Shown here piece by piece: positions 22,574 to 30,411 of a DNA stretch of 32,710 bases. The position numbers and the translations under genes were made by a program. Under the pieces are notes generated by a model. The model searched no databases. It saw only the letters and a program-made list of their open reading frames with translations, and was not told the DNA's origin. The stretch comes from Pseudonocardiales bacterium (GTDB lineage: Bacteria; Actinomycetota; Actinomycetes; Mycobacteriales; Pseudonocardiaceae): assembly GCA_019244165.1 (NCBI GenBank), contig JAFATA010000066.1:1-32710 (forward strand). The letters are read 5' to 3'. Each line of letters starts with the position of its first letter. Position 1 is the first letter of the stretch.

Positions 22574-25504
22574 CTACCGGACGACGAAATTCACGATCTT
22601 TCCTGGTACGACTACTACCCGGACGATCTCCTTGCCCTCCACCAGCTTCGCCACCGCCTCCAGGGCCAATCCGGCGTCGGTCACCTCGGTGTGGCTGGCC
22701 CGCGGGTCGACGGTGATCTCGCCACGTGGTTTCCCGTTGACCGTGACCGGCACCACGATCTGGGTCTGCACCAGAGCGTCGGGGTCCGCCATCGGGAACG
22801 GGGTGTCATCGATCGCCTCGTGGTGTCCTAACTTCTCCCACAGCTCCGAAGCCACATGGGGGGCCAGCGGAAACACCATCAGGACCAGCGCCTCAGCCAC
22901 CTGGCGTGGGCTCGCCCCGTGCTGCTGGACGTAGCGGCTCAGCGCATTGTTCAGCTCGGTGATCCGCGCTACGGCCACGTTGTACCGCAGCTCGGCGTAG
23001 AGCCGATCGACCGCATCAACGGTCCGGTGCAGGAGCGTGACCAGCGGCTCGTCGTCGGGTAGCTCGCTCGCCGGGACTCTCAGCTCGCCGGTCTGCTCAT
23101 CGACGATGTTGCGCCACAGGCGCTGCAGCAGCCGGAAGACGCCCACGACGTCGTCGGGCTGCCATGGCCGGTCCACATCCAGCGGGCCCATCGCCATCTC
23201 GTACATGCGTAGGGTATCGGCACCGTAGGCGTCATAGATGTCATCCGGGGAAATCGCGTTCTTCAGGCTTTTGCCCATTTTGCCGTGCACCCGACGGACC
23301 GGCTCCCCCCGGTAGGTAAACCCGCCCTCTACCGCCGTGATCTCGGCCGCCGGGACGTAGCGTCCTCTCGTGTCGGTGAACGCGTCGGCGAGAATGTATC
23401 CCTGGTTGTACAGGCGCTGAAACGGTTCGGGGGTGGAGACGTACCCCAGGTCGAACAGGATCTTGTGCCAGAAGCGGGCGTAGAGCAGGTGCAGGACGGC
23501 ATGCTCGACGCCACCCACGTACAGGTCCACCCCGCCGGCCCGCTCGATGCCCTCGGCGCTGCCCATCCAGTACCGCTCGATCTCGGGGTCCAGGAACTGC
23601 TTGTCGTTGGTCGGGTCCAGATAGCGCAGGTAATACCAACAGGAGCCGGCCCACTGCGGCATGGTGTTGGTTTCCCGCCGGTACACTCTGGTGCCCTGCC
23701 CGAGATCCAAGGCGACGTGCTCGAAACCCACCGCCCGCGACAGCGGTGGTTTCGGCTGATCACCCTCAGCTGGTTGCGGGCGGAAATCGGCCATTGGCGG
23801 CAGCTCGACGGGCAGCATCGACTCGGGCAACGCCAGGGGCAGGCCGGTCTCGTCGTAAACGATTGGGAACGGCTCGCCCCAGTAGCGCTGCCGGGAGAAA
23901 AGCCAGTCGCGCAGCCGGTAGGACGTGCGGCGTACCCCGTGCCCCGTCGACTCAAGCCAGCGCAGGATCTCGTGGGTCGCCTCAGCGGTGGGCAATTTGT
24001 TGAGCGAGACGTCGGCGCCCGCCGAGTTGATCGCCCTACCGGCACCCTCGAACGCCTCCCCCCAGCTCACCGGATCATCGGCGCTCGCGCTGGCGCGCTC
24101 GGCCAGCCAGGCATCGTCCGGACGCACCACGGCGCGCAGCGGCAGATCCAGCGCGCGGGCCACCTCGTAGTCCCGCTGGTCGTGGGCGGGCACCCCCATC
24201 ACTGCGCCGCTACCGTAGCCGGCCAGCACGTAGTCGCCGATGAAGATCGGCACCTCTTCGCCGGAGGCCGGGTTGATCGCGTAGCTGCCGGTGAACACCG
24301 CGGTCTTGGTGGTCTGCGCCTGGCGCTGCCGGTCGCTGCGCGCGGAGGCCCGCTGCACGTAGGCGTCGACAGCCTCTCGCGGTGAGCCCGCCCGGCCGCC
24401 GGACGACGGGCCGCGCCAGGCGGCGGGGGTAGCGGGTGGCCACTGTTCTGCGCTCAGCTCGTCCACCAGCGGGTGCTCGGGTGCCAGCACGATGAAGGTC
24501 ACCCCGAACAGCGTGTCCGGCCGAGTCGTGTACACCTCACAGCGGCGCTGCGCACCGTGTGGGGTGAGCGCGGTGAAGGACACCTCGGCGCCCGTACTGC
24601 GGCCGATCCAGTTGCGCTGCATCAGCTTCAGGGAATCCGGCCAGTCCAGCGTATCCAGGTCCGTCAGCAGCCGGTCGGCGAACGCCGTGATCCGTAGCAT
24701 CCATTGCCGCATCCGGCGCCGGTACACCGGGTAGTTCCCGACCTCGGAGCGCCCCTCCAGGGTGACTTCTTCGTTCGCCAGCACGGTCCCCAGATCCGGG
24801 CACCAGTTGACCGGTGCCTCTTCAAGGTAGGCCAACCGGGAGGAGTCCACGACCCGGCGCCGGGTCGTGGCGTCCAGCTCACCCCAGGGTCGTTGATCCG
24901 GGTTCGCGGGCGAGACAGGTTCCTGCAGACCGGCCTCGAACTGCTCGACCAGCTCCGTGATCGGGCGGGCCCGGCCGCTCGCGGGGTCGCACCAGGAGTT
25001 GAAGATCTGAAGGAAGATCCACTGAGTCCAGCGGTAGTATCCGGGGTCCGCCGTCGAGATCTCCCGGCGTGGATCATGTCCGAGGCCCAGCCGCGTTAGC
25101 TGGCGGCGCATATTGTTGATGTTCTGGGTGGTCGTGGTGGCCGGGTGCTGGCCGGTCTCGATGGCGTACTGCTCGGCGGGCAGGCCAAACGCGTCGAACC
25201 CGAAGGGATGCAGGACGGTGTGCCCCTTCATCCGCAGGAAGCGGGCGTACACGTCGGAACCGATGTAACCGAGCGGGTGCCCGACGTGTAGGCCGGCCCC
25301 GGAGGGGTAGGGGAACATGTCGAGGACGTAGAACTTGCTCTCGCGCGGCTTCAGCGTCTCACCGGAGAGGGGGCCGACCGGATTGGCCACCTCGAAGGTG
25401 CCACGCTCGGCCCAGGCACGTTGCCATTTCGACTCGATGTCGCGCGCCAGGGCCGCCGAGTAGCGGTACTGATAGGGGTCGACGACGTCATGACTGTCCG
25501 GCAC
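22574..25504 (-). CDS. leuS: Leucyl-tRNA synthetase
   Basis: This 976-residue class I synthetase has the HIGH-equivalent HVGH in YPSGAGLHVGHPLGYIG near residue 75, a long editing (CP1) domain with TRPDTLFGVTFIVLAPEHPL, and KMSKS-equivalent KMGKSLKN near residue 741. The C-terminal anticodon-binding domain ends in KEIVRVVVVPGKIVNFVVR. The KMGKS variant is common in actinobacteria. It charges tRNA-Leu and edits norvaline or isoleucine mischarging. It starts nine bases after the end of the peptide-methyltransferase pseudogene, on the same strand. The minus-strand assignment is firm. Long plus-strand open frames inside it are shadows. Confidence 0.98.
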   Translation of the reverse strand: MPDSHDVVDPYQYRYSAALARDIESKWQRAWAERGTFEVANPVGPLSGETLKPRESKFYVLDMFPYPSGAGLHVGHPLGYIGSDVYARFLRMKGHTVLHPFGFDAFGLPAEQYAIETGQHPATTTTQNINNMRRQLTRLGLGHDPRREISTADPGYYRWTQWIFLQIFNSWCDPASGRARPITELVEQFEAGLQEPVSPANPDQRPWGELDATTRRRVVDSSRLAYLEEAPVNWCPDLGTVLANEEVTLEGRSEVGNYPVYRRRMRQWMLRITAFADRLLTDLDTLDWPDSLKLMQRNWIGRSTGAEVSFTALTPHGAQRRCEVYTTRPDTLFGVTFIVLAPEHPLVDELSAEQWPPATPAAWRGPSSGGRAGSPREAVDAYVQRASARSDRQRQAQTTKTAVFTGSYAINPASGEEVPIFIGDYVLAGYGSGAVMGVPAHDQRDYEVARALDLPLRAVVRPDDAWLAERASASADDPVSWGEAFEGAGRAINSAGADVSLNKLPTAEATHEILRWLESTGHGVRRTSYRLRDWLFSRQRYWGEPFPIVYDETGLPLALPESMLPVELPPMADFRPQPAEGDQPKPPLSRAVGFEHVALDLGQGTRVYRRETNTMPQWAGSCWYYLRYLDPTNDKQFLDPEIERYWMGSAEGIERAGGVDLYVGGVEHAVLHLLYARFWHKILFDLGYVSTPEPFQRLYNQGYILADAFTDTRGRYVPAAEITAVEGGFTYRGEPVRRVHGKMGKSLKNAISPDDIYDAYGADTLRMYEMAMGPLDVDRPWQPDDVVGVFRLLQRLWRNIVDEQTGELRVPASELPDDEPLVTLLHRTVDAVDRLYAELRYNVAVARITELNNALSRYVQQHGASPRQVAEALVLMVFPLAPHVASELWEKLGHHEAIDDTPFPMADPDALVQTQIVVPVTVNGKPRGEITVDPRASHTEVTDAGLALEAVAKLVEGKEIVRVVVVPGKIVNFVVR

Positions 25505-25513
25505 ACCGCGACT

Positions 25514-26660
25514 CTATCCCGCGTGCTGATGCGCCAGTCTTCGCCGGTCAGCGCTCACCCAGGCCCATTGTCGTCCGTCGGGTTCGGCGGTCAGACTCAG
25601 CTGCTCCCAGGAGGGTCGCGCCAGCTCCTCCCACAGCGCGGTGGCGGCCTCCACTGCCGACCACAGCGGCGCTCCGGCCGCGGCAACCTGGTGCTCGCCG
25701 GTGGCCACCGGGCTCGTGTGCCACCTGGCACCAGGAGCCGTCGGGGGCGACGAGCACGGTGGACAGCGAGCCGTTGTCCTCACCCCGCACGCGCAGTGAC
25801 GTCCCGGCCGGGGGGTGAAGTTGCGCGAGGAACGCGAACACCGGCTCGTCCAGCAGAAAGGGTGGGACCGTGGTGGCGCGGCGGGTGCTTGCCTCGCCGT
25901 GGGGCACGGGTACGAGGGCGATGTGCTGCTCGTGGCGCATCGGCATGAACCCGGCCCACCAGGGCAGGAACCGCCCGGACAGCGCCCCGCCGCCATTGCG
26001 GCTGAGCTTGACCAGGTTCCCGGCGGCCAGGCCGCCTTTGAGATCGGTGAGGAGCACCCCGCCAGGAGCGAGCTGGCTGATCCACGCGGCGGGGATCGCG
26101 GGGACGGCGCAGGTCGCGATGATGCGGTCGTAGGGGGCGTGCTCGGCCAGGCCGTCCCGGCCGTCGGCGGCGCGCAGCACCGGGTGGTAGCCGAGCTCCG
26201 CCAGCCGCTTCCCGGCGGCCGAGACGAGTTCGGGGCGCAGCTCGACGCTGACCACGTTGTCCTGGCCCAGGGCGGCGCACAACACGGCGGCGTGGTAGCC
26301 GGTGCCGGTGCCGATCTCCAGCACCCGCATGCCCGGTGTGATCTCCAACTCCTCCAGCATGTGCGCCATGAGCGCCGGGGCGGTAGAGGAGGACACCGGG
26401 ATCTGCTGCACCCCGCACGGGCCGTCCTCGTCGACTAAGGCGGTGATCAGGGTGCGGTCGTCGTAGACCGCCTCCAGCCATCCGGGTTCGCCGCTGGGGT
26501 GCTCCCGCCAGCCCCCTCCGTCGTCGGGCGTGTAGTACACGGGGACGAAATGATGGCGGGGTACGGCGCGGAATACCTGCTGCCACAACGGCGTGCGCAG
26601 CTCGCCGGAAGCGGTGATCACCTCGACCATCCTCGTAGCTTTGGCTTGCCAGTTCGTCAT
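25514..26660 (-). pseudogene. PCMT-like methyltransferase of an ATP-grasp peptide-maturation system, frameshifted
   Basis: The ATG at 26660 follows AGAGGAG. The protein begins MTNWQAKATRMVEVITASGE and has a PCMT-like core (FRAVPRHHFVP, SSSTAPALMAHMLEEL, SAM motif VLEIGTGTGYHAAVL, YDRIIATCAVPAIPAAW). This pattern is typical of methyltransferases paired with ATP-grasp RiPP maturases (graspetide systems), where a PCMT homologue methylates a peptide Asp to form aspartimide. At 25709-25712 one extra C (minus strand) shifts the frame after QVAHEP. The other frame continues as VATGEHQVAAAGAPLWSAVE, TALWEELARPSWEQL and stops at 25514, just before leuS. The uncorrected frame reaches 25548. The lesion falls in the C-terminal auxiliary domain, so partial activity or a sequence error is possible. 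Confidence 0.75.
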
Positions 26661-26780
26661 ACGCAGTCTCCTCTGATGAGCAGTTCGGCGATGGCGGCGG
26701 AGAGGGGCAAACTGGTCTGCCGCTCCAGCCTGGCACCCGTTGGGGTACTTCGAGCACGATGTTGCCGCCACTCAGGGCGT
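26657..26780 (-). pseudogene. C-terminal relic of an ATP-grasp peptide maturase
   Basis: On the minus strand, GGNIVLEV is followed after a frame slip by PNGCQA and after another slip by LERQTSLPLSAAIAELLIRG, ending in a TGA that overlaps the ATG of the methyltransferase (ATGA). Joined, this matches the end of ATP-grasp RiPP ligases (FLEVNPNGQW.W.E..TGLPIA.AIADLL), where LEVNPNG holds metal ligands. The conserved Asn is lost at the slip. All upstream ATP-grasp sequence is gone; the relic is cut close to the palindromic motif at 26790. The stop/start overlap shows the ancestral order ATP-grasp then methyltransferase. Assignment is from memory of the family motif. Confidence 0.55.
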
Positions 26781-26789
26781 ACGCAGAGT

Positions 26790-26807
26790 GTTCCGCGGAA
26801 CCGCGCC
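26790..26807 (+). repeat. Junction motif copy 1 (GTTCCGCGGAACCGCGCC)
   Basis: A 12-bp perfect palindrome GTTCCGCGGAAC (26790-26801) followed by CGCGCC. It lies between the truncated ATP-grasp relic and the end of the NUDIX gene. The same 18-bp block, with one variable base, recurs at 27384 and 28079 in the same orientation. Confidence 0.85.
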
Positions 26808-26823
26808 CACGGGGAGCAGCTGG

Positions 26824-27291
26824 TCAGCTCAACCCGGCCGCCGTCAGCACTCGCAGCATCGCCGCGTTGTCGCGTTCGGCTGCGGTGAGGACAGCCCCCA
26901 TCAACGACAGCAGCGTCTTGGCCTGCAGCAGAGTGTCCGGAAACATCATCAAGGCATCAAGCTCTTCCCCGCTGTACCAGCCGAAGGGATGGGCCGGATC
27001 GCGGACCCGCACCGGCGAGTCCGCGATCGCCACGTACTGGTGGTCGACGTGGACATGCGGTTCGTCCAAGTGGTTATCGGCGGGGACCGCCATCTGAGTG
27101 ATCCACCACGGCTGGGGAACCGGGGCGTGCGTTGTCCCCGCCGGCTGCGCCGGGGAGGGCCACGCCAGTAACCGGACCCGCAGCCCGGACTCCTCCGTCG
27201 CCTCGCGGGGGGCGGCCTCGGCCTGCGTCTCGTCCGGTTCGACATGCCCACCCACGACCATGTGCCGGCGCAACCGCGGATGCTCGATCAT
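26824..27291 (-). CDS. NUDIX-domain hydrolase, short N-terminus
   Basis: This 155-residue protein contains the NUDIX box G-x5-E-x7-REuxEExGu as GHVEPDETQAEAAPREATEESGL, starting about 15 residues from the N-terminus. The metal-binding REATEESG helix is complete, so hydrolysis of a nucleoside-diphosphate-linked substrate is chemically plausible. Most relatives have 25-40 residues, including the first beta strands, before this point. Here an in-frame TGA lies 13 codons upstream of the ATG at 27291 and no other start exists, so the protein may be N-terminally truncated. GGAG precedes the ATG, so translation is plausible. The gene lies in a ~0.6-kb block bounded by two junction palindromes. Substrate unknown. 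Confidence 0.75.
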   Translation of the reverse strand: MIEHPRLRRHMVVGGHVEPDETQAEAAPREATEESGLRVRLLAWPSPAQPAGTTHAPVPQPWWITQMAVPADNHLDEPHVHVDHQYVAIADSPVRVRDPAHPFGWYSGEELDALMMFPDTLLQAKTLLSLMGAVLTAAERDNAAMLRVLTAAGLS

Positions 27292-27358
27292 TGGGCTCCG
27301 GGGTCGCTGTGGTGCTGTGCCTCAGGGAGGCTGCCAGATGGCTGAATACCGTCGCAGA

Positions 27359-27559
27359 TCAGGTGGGGCGGGGTGGTCGGACGGTTCCGCGGAACCGTGC
27401 CGTGAACCCGAGGGCAACATTACGGGCACGGCGGGGTTTGGCGAATCGCTCCAACCCGCTCTGCAGCGCTGGCGCGAGGACACCGTCCAGGGCATGGCTG
27501 TAGGAGAGGAACGCGTCATATCCCGATGTCGCAGGGAGCTGCTCGCCGGAGGACCTCAC
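27359..27559 (-). pseudogene. TIR-domain protein, N-terminal fragment
   Basis: The GTG at 27559 sits behind AAGGAGTGACC. The product begins with GYDAFLSYSHALDGVLAPAL then QSGLERFAKP, the beta-A strand and first helix of bacterial TIR domains (YDAFISYSHA.D...A..L...LE.FAKP). After KPRRAR the sequence no longer follows the family (RR.LRVF.D expected) and ends at 27359, shortly after passing through an 18-bp palindrome at 27381-27398. The catalytic Glu of NAD-degrading TIRs and the rest of the protein are missing. Intact relatives are TIR-WD40-type or other NTPase-coupled proteins, some of them defence effectors. Only the front end survives here. Confidence 0.7.
27381..27401 (+). repeat. Junction motif copy 2 inside the TIR fragment
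   Basis: ACGGTTCCG-CGGAACCGT (27381-27398) is an 18-bp perfect palindrome containing the same GTTCCGCGGAACCGTGCC block (27384-27401). It lies where the TIR reading frame loses homology. Confidence 0.9.
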
Positions 27560-27728
27560 CGGTCACTCCTTGGTACTGACCCGCAGGCCACGACCGGCCT
27601 GACCCACCCGGCCGTTTCCCAATGCCGAGGACGTCAACGCCGTTAGTTCCGGATCCACGTCCCCAATCCTGCAACCCGCGTACAGGTGCTCTTACTCCGC
27701 GTACCCGGAAGGCGTCGGACGATGCGGC

Positions 27729-27734
27729 TAGAGT
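27729..27734 (+). promoter_or_regulatory. Probable -10 box for leaderless DUF6247-like gene
   Basis: TAGAGT fits TANNNT and ends six bases before ATG 27741, the geometry of leaderless actinobacterial promoters. The upstream ATG at 27735 would then lie outside the transcript. No ribosome-binding site is present. The 181 bases between the TIR fragment start and 27741 hold no other gene. Confidence 0.5.
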
Positions 27735-27740
27735 ATGCAC

Positions 27741-28076
27741 ATGGCTTCTCCCGCCGCGCTCCCGAGCCCCGCACCGGTGCCCCCACCGCCGGAACCGCAG
27801 GCCATCCGCGCGTGCCTGACGCCTGACGTCGCCACCGAGTTCGACCGCGAGTGGGAGATCGTGCTGGAGCGCGCGAAGCAGACCAAAGACCTCGCCCCGG
27901 TCCATGACCTGCTGCACAAGTGGAGGCACTTCGCGTACTCCGAGCTGAAGGAACCCGGCACCTACTTCCGCATGCTGGCTACCGCTGCGCACACGCTGGC
28001 GACCGGCAAGGCCCCGGCTGGCAGCGTCTCGGCTCCAGAGATCAAGGCGCTGATTGACCGGCGGCTGGGCCGGTAG
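27741..28076 (+). CDS. DUF6247-like small protein
   Basis: This 111-residue protein has a Pro/Ala-rich N-terminus, then IRACLTPDVATEFDREWEIV, LERAKQTKDLAPVHDLLHKW and a YFRMLATAAHTLATG stretch. The pattern resembles the DUF6247 family, a small helical actinobacterial protein often found next to toxin-like genes. Its biochemical role is unknown. The next gene-like sequence is a broken minus-strand gene, so no partner toxin is visible here. Start 27741 is chosen from the promoter geometry; 27735 is possible. A junction palindrome begins 2 bp after its stop, and its last ~17 coding bases recur twice at 30819-30854. Confidence 0.7.
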   Translation: MASPAALPSPAPVPPPPEPQAIRACLTPDVATEFDREWEIVLERAKQTKDLAPVHDLLHKWRHFAYSELKEPGTYFRMLATAAHTLATGKAPAGSVSAPEIKALIDRRLGR

Positions 28077-28078
28077 GT

Positions 28079-28096
28079 GTTCCGCGGAACCGTGCC
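28079..28096 (+). repeat. Junction motif copy 3 (GTTCCGCGGAACCGTGCC)
   Basis: Identical over 18 bp to copy 2. It begins 2 bp after the DUF6247-like stop and ends 8 bp before the stop of the minus-strand pseudogene at 28105, so it sits exactly between two convergent reading frames. Confidence 0.9.
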
Positions 28097-28104
28097 TGCC
28101 TGCT

Positions 28105-28334
28105 TCACCGCTGTCGTAGCCAGCGCTGTCCGAGCAGCCGGATTTCGGCGAGGTCGGTCCACCCGTCGGTGCTACCGGGATGGTGTCCAGGACCCCTGCC
28201 GTTGTGGTGTCGTCGCCGATCCGGTGGCCGTGCAGGACGTAGGCCACCAGCTCTCCACGCCGCCACCGGATGGTGTATCCCTCGTGCTGAGGGCGATCCA
28301 GAAAAACCCACCCCACCAGCGCTGTCTTCGGCAT
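28105..28334 (-). pseudogene. Unknown small protein, frameshifted
   Basis: ATG at 28334 follows an excellent AAGGTGGAG site. The product begins MPKTALVGWVFLDRPQHEGY and continues with TIRWRRGELVAYVLHGHRIG. Near the end one base is missing: the frame passes from DTIPVAPTG to WTDLAEIRLLGQRWLRQR, which stops at 28105 and completes a coherent ~76-residue protein. In the uncorrected frame the reading continues through the palindrome to 27516 with no protein-like sequence. I do not recognise the family. The strong start and the sensible tail in the second frame argue that this was a real gene recently broken, or one with a sequence error. Confidence 0.55.
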
Positions 28335-28701
28335 GGCTCCACCTTTCGTGGTGCGGGGATGGCACCCAGGGCCGGGGCGGGTCCGTCCTGGAGCAGCGCG
28401 CGGTTCGGGGGGCAGTGCCTGCCAGTGGGTGGCCTGCGCTGGGGGAGGAGCACGCAAGGCCAACTGGCAAGGGCACCAACCGTGCGCTGGGGTAGCCCGT
28501 ACATCCCGGCCCTGGGGTCAGCAGCGACGCTAAAGACTGGCTGGTCAGAAAGCGCCGTACAAAGTGTCTAATGCCCCGATTCGGGACAGTGACGACGCGT
28601 TAGTAGGGTCTCCAACTGCGCGAACCTGCTGATAGCCTGTGCTATGCGGGAGCAGATACGAAAGGTTTCAACTAGCTCAGGGCGGCTTGGAGTACGACAC
28701 G
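28335..28701. other. Intergenic region upstream of the XRE regulator
   Basis: No convincing gene is seen in these ~370 bases. They contain the dyad CCCGA-T-TCGGG (28575-28585), a possible operator for the XRE regulator, and CAGTGACGACGCG at 28587-28599. That 13-mer is repeated 120 bp later at 28707-28719 at the start of the regulator's coding sequence. TAGTAGGGT near 28601-28609 resembles a -10 box. Confidence 0.45.
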
Positions 28702-29961
28702 GTGTCCAGTGACGACGCGAGCGAACGGCGGCGGGAGATCGGCCGGCGGGTTGCCCAGTGGCGGGTCCGCCGTGGCCTGACCCGCAGGCGGTTTGCTGAG
28801 CTGTGCGAGCGGTCGCTGAGCTGGGTGGACAAGGTGGAGAGCGGTGAACGTGGCTTGCTCCGGCTGCCGATGCTCGAACGGGTAGCCGAAGTTCTTCATG
28901 TCTCGGTCGAGACCCTGACCGACACCACTGAGACCCGCCAAGCCGGACACTGTTTGGATGTCTTTGAGATTTCCGCTATCCGATCTGCCCTACAGTCCTA
29001 TCAGGCCATTAGCCGGGTGTTCGTGCCTTCGACCGCTGAGATGGCCGAACCACCGGATCTTGACCGGCTCGCCCAACAGGTCACCTACTCCTATACCGTT
29101 TTCGATAAAACCCGTTGGTCCCTGCTCGGCCAGACGTTGCCGCGTCTGCTCACTACTGCCCAGACGGCCGTTGCCGCCTATCCGGGTGCGGGCGATCAGG
29201 CGCGACGTGCCCGCTCGCTCTTGTCGCAGGCGTACCAGGTGACTGCTTCTACGCTCTATAAGCTCGAGGAATTTGATCTTGGTTGGTTGGCCGCTGAGCG
29301 GGGTTTCGTGCTTGCTGAGGAGACCGGTGATAGTTTGCTGATCGGTGCTGCGGCACGCCAGGTTGCCCTGGGTCTCATGTTCCTGAAACATTACGATCAG
29401 TCGCTCGAACTCACGCGGGTCAGTATTGACCATTTGGAGCCAGAACGTGGCAACGGCTCACCGGCGGGCCTGTCGCTCTACGGGACGCTTTTTCTCGCGG
29501 GAGCGGTGTGCGCCGCTCGTGCTCGCAAGCCTGCGGTAGCTCGCGACTTGCTGGGTGAAGGCCACAGCGTTGCGCGTCAGCTTGGGTACGATGGCAACGA
29601 GTACTTTACCGCTTTCGGTCCGACCAATGTCCACTTGCATCGTGTCGCGGTTCGGCTCCACCTCGGTGACGGTGCTGGTGCCGTCAGTGCCGCCTGTCAG
29701 GTCACACCCGATGATCTCAGCCGGCTACCCAAGGAGCGGCGCGCTAGCTATTATCTCGACCTGGCGAGGGGGCACAGTCTCGCTGGCCACCGCGATGACG
29801 CCATAGACGCGCTGCTCACGACCGAAAACCTGTTTCCGGACGCGGTACGTTGCCGCCCCATCGCCATTGGCCTTGTTGATAGCCTCCGCCGCGAATCGCG
29901 TGGTGCGCGCACCGGAGAGCTGCAACAGCTCGCGGCGCGAATCGGATTGGCGGACGGCTGA
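28702..29961 (+). CDS. XRE-family regulator with C-terminal TPR-like region
   Basis: This ~419-residue protein has an N-terminal helix-turn-helix (IGRRVAQWRVRRGLTRRRFA, ELCERSLSWVDKVESGERG, residues ~12-65). A long all-helical part of TPR-like repeats follows (LARGHSLAGHRDDAIDALL, AAERGFVLAEETGDSLLIGA). Large XRE-TPR proteins are abundant in actinomycetes, often beside small partner genes, and may sense peptides or small ligands. GTG at 28702 with GGAG upstream is chosen; an in-frame ATG at 28639 lacks a ribosome site. The reading frame is intact. GC at third positions is visibly lower than in the core genes, which fits acquired DNA. A flavoprotein pseudogene follows after 14 bp. Confidence 0.88.
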   Translation: MSSDDASERRREIGRRVAQWRVRRGLTRRRFAELCERSLSWVDKVESGERGLLRLPMLERVAEVLHVSVETLTDTTETRQAGHCLDVFEISAIRSALQSYQAISRVFVPSTAEMAEPPDLDRLAQQVTYSYTVFDKTRWSLLGQTLPRLLTTAQTAVAAYPGAGDQARRARSLLSQAYQVTASTLYKLEEFDLGWLAAERGFVLAEETGDSLLIGAAARQVALGLMFLKHYDQSLELTRVSIDHLEPERGNGSPAGLSLYGTLFLAGAVCAARARKPAVARDLLGEGHSVARQLGYDGNEYFTAFGPTNVHLHRVAVRLHLGDGAGAVSAACQVTPDDLSRLPKERRASYYLDLARGHSLAGHRDDAIDALLTTENLFPDAVRCRPIAIGLVDSLRRESRGARTGELQQLAARIGLADG

Positions 29962-29975
29962 ACCGGACCAGCCGT

Positions 29976-30249
29976 GTGCTGTACCTCATTGTCTGCGCTT
30001 CCCCGCGGGCGGCGCGCATCGGCGAGCTTGTCGGCCGGGCCCAAACGCGGGGGTGGGCGGTGTGCGTGATCCCCACGCCGCAGGCTCTCAAATTTATCGA
30101 CCGGACCGCATTGAAAGAGGTCTCGGTCTGCCGCTGGTATTGCGTGAAATGGGCGTCACGGTACTTTACGGTCCTGGTGTCTACGAACCTGGCAAGATCC
30201 CAACGGCGGTGATGAGGAGCACCTGTCGTTGCCCAAGGGGACCGGGTGA
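29976..30249 (+). pseudogene. Flavoprotein (PPC-decarboxylase-like), internally deleted
   Basis: GTG at 29976 starts LYLIVCASPRAARIGELVGR and WAVCVIPTPQALKFIDRTAL, the N-terminal flavodoxin-like strand/helix of the HFCD flavoprotein family. After LKEVS the central part (normally SDYR.P and the APATFNT-type active-site segment) is missing. A second frame carries GLPLV directly joined to LREMGVTVLYGPGVYEP, and a third frame may continue as GGDEEHLSLPKG to a stop at 30249. At least two deletions and frame changes are needed, so the gene is dead. XRE-TPR regulator plus this flavoprotein is a recurring pair in actinomycetes as I recall, so only the regulator survives here. Confidence 0.65.
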
Positions 30250-30411
30250 ACGCGGTCAAGGTCCGATGCGACCGGCGTCCGCTCGGCGGTGCTGCCCACC
30301 GTGTGATCTGATCTTCCTCAGTGGCGGCTCAATTTCCCTCTTCTGTGGGGTCGTGGTGGCGTGGGTTACGCTCCCCGGGCGGCATGCGGGGGGCACTGGA
30401 GGCTGCGAGGG

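Noticed and set aside
23285..24385. Long plus-strand open frame inside leuS
   Set aside because: It is a shadow of the minus-strand leuS, which has clear synthetase motifs over its entire length; the shadow has no protein-like motifs.
26790..26801. GTTCCGCGGAAC as a transcription terminator
   Set aside because: The palindrome has no loop and therefore cannot form a stable RNA hairpin as it stands; a protein-binding or recombination site fits better.
27516..28463. 315-codon minus-strand frame covering the DUF6247-like gene
   Set aside because: Only the stretch just after ATG 28334 is protein-like; the rest is read-through after a frameshift, passing antisense through another gene.
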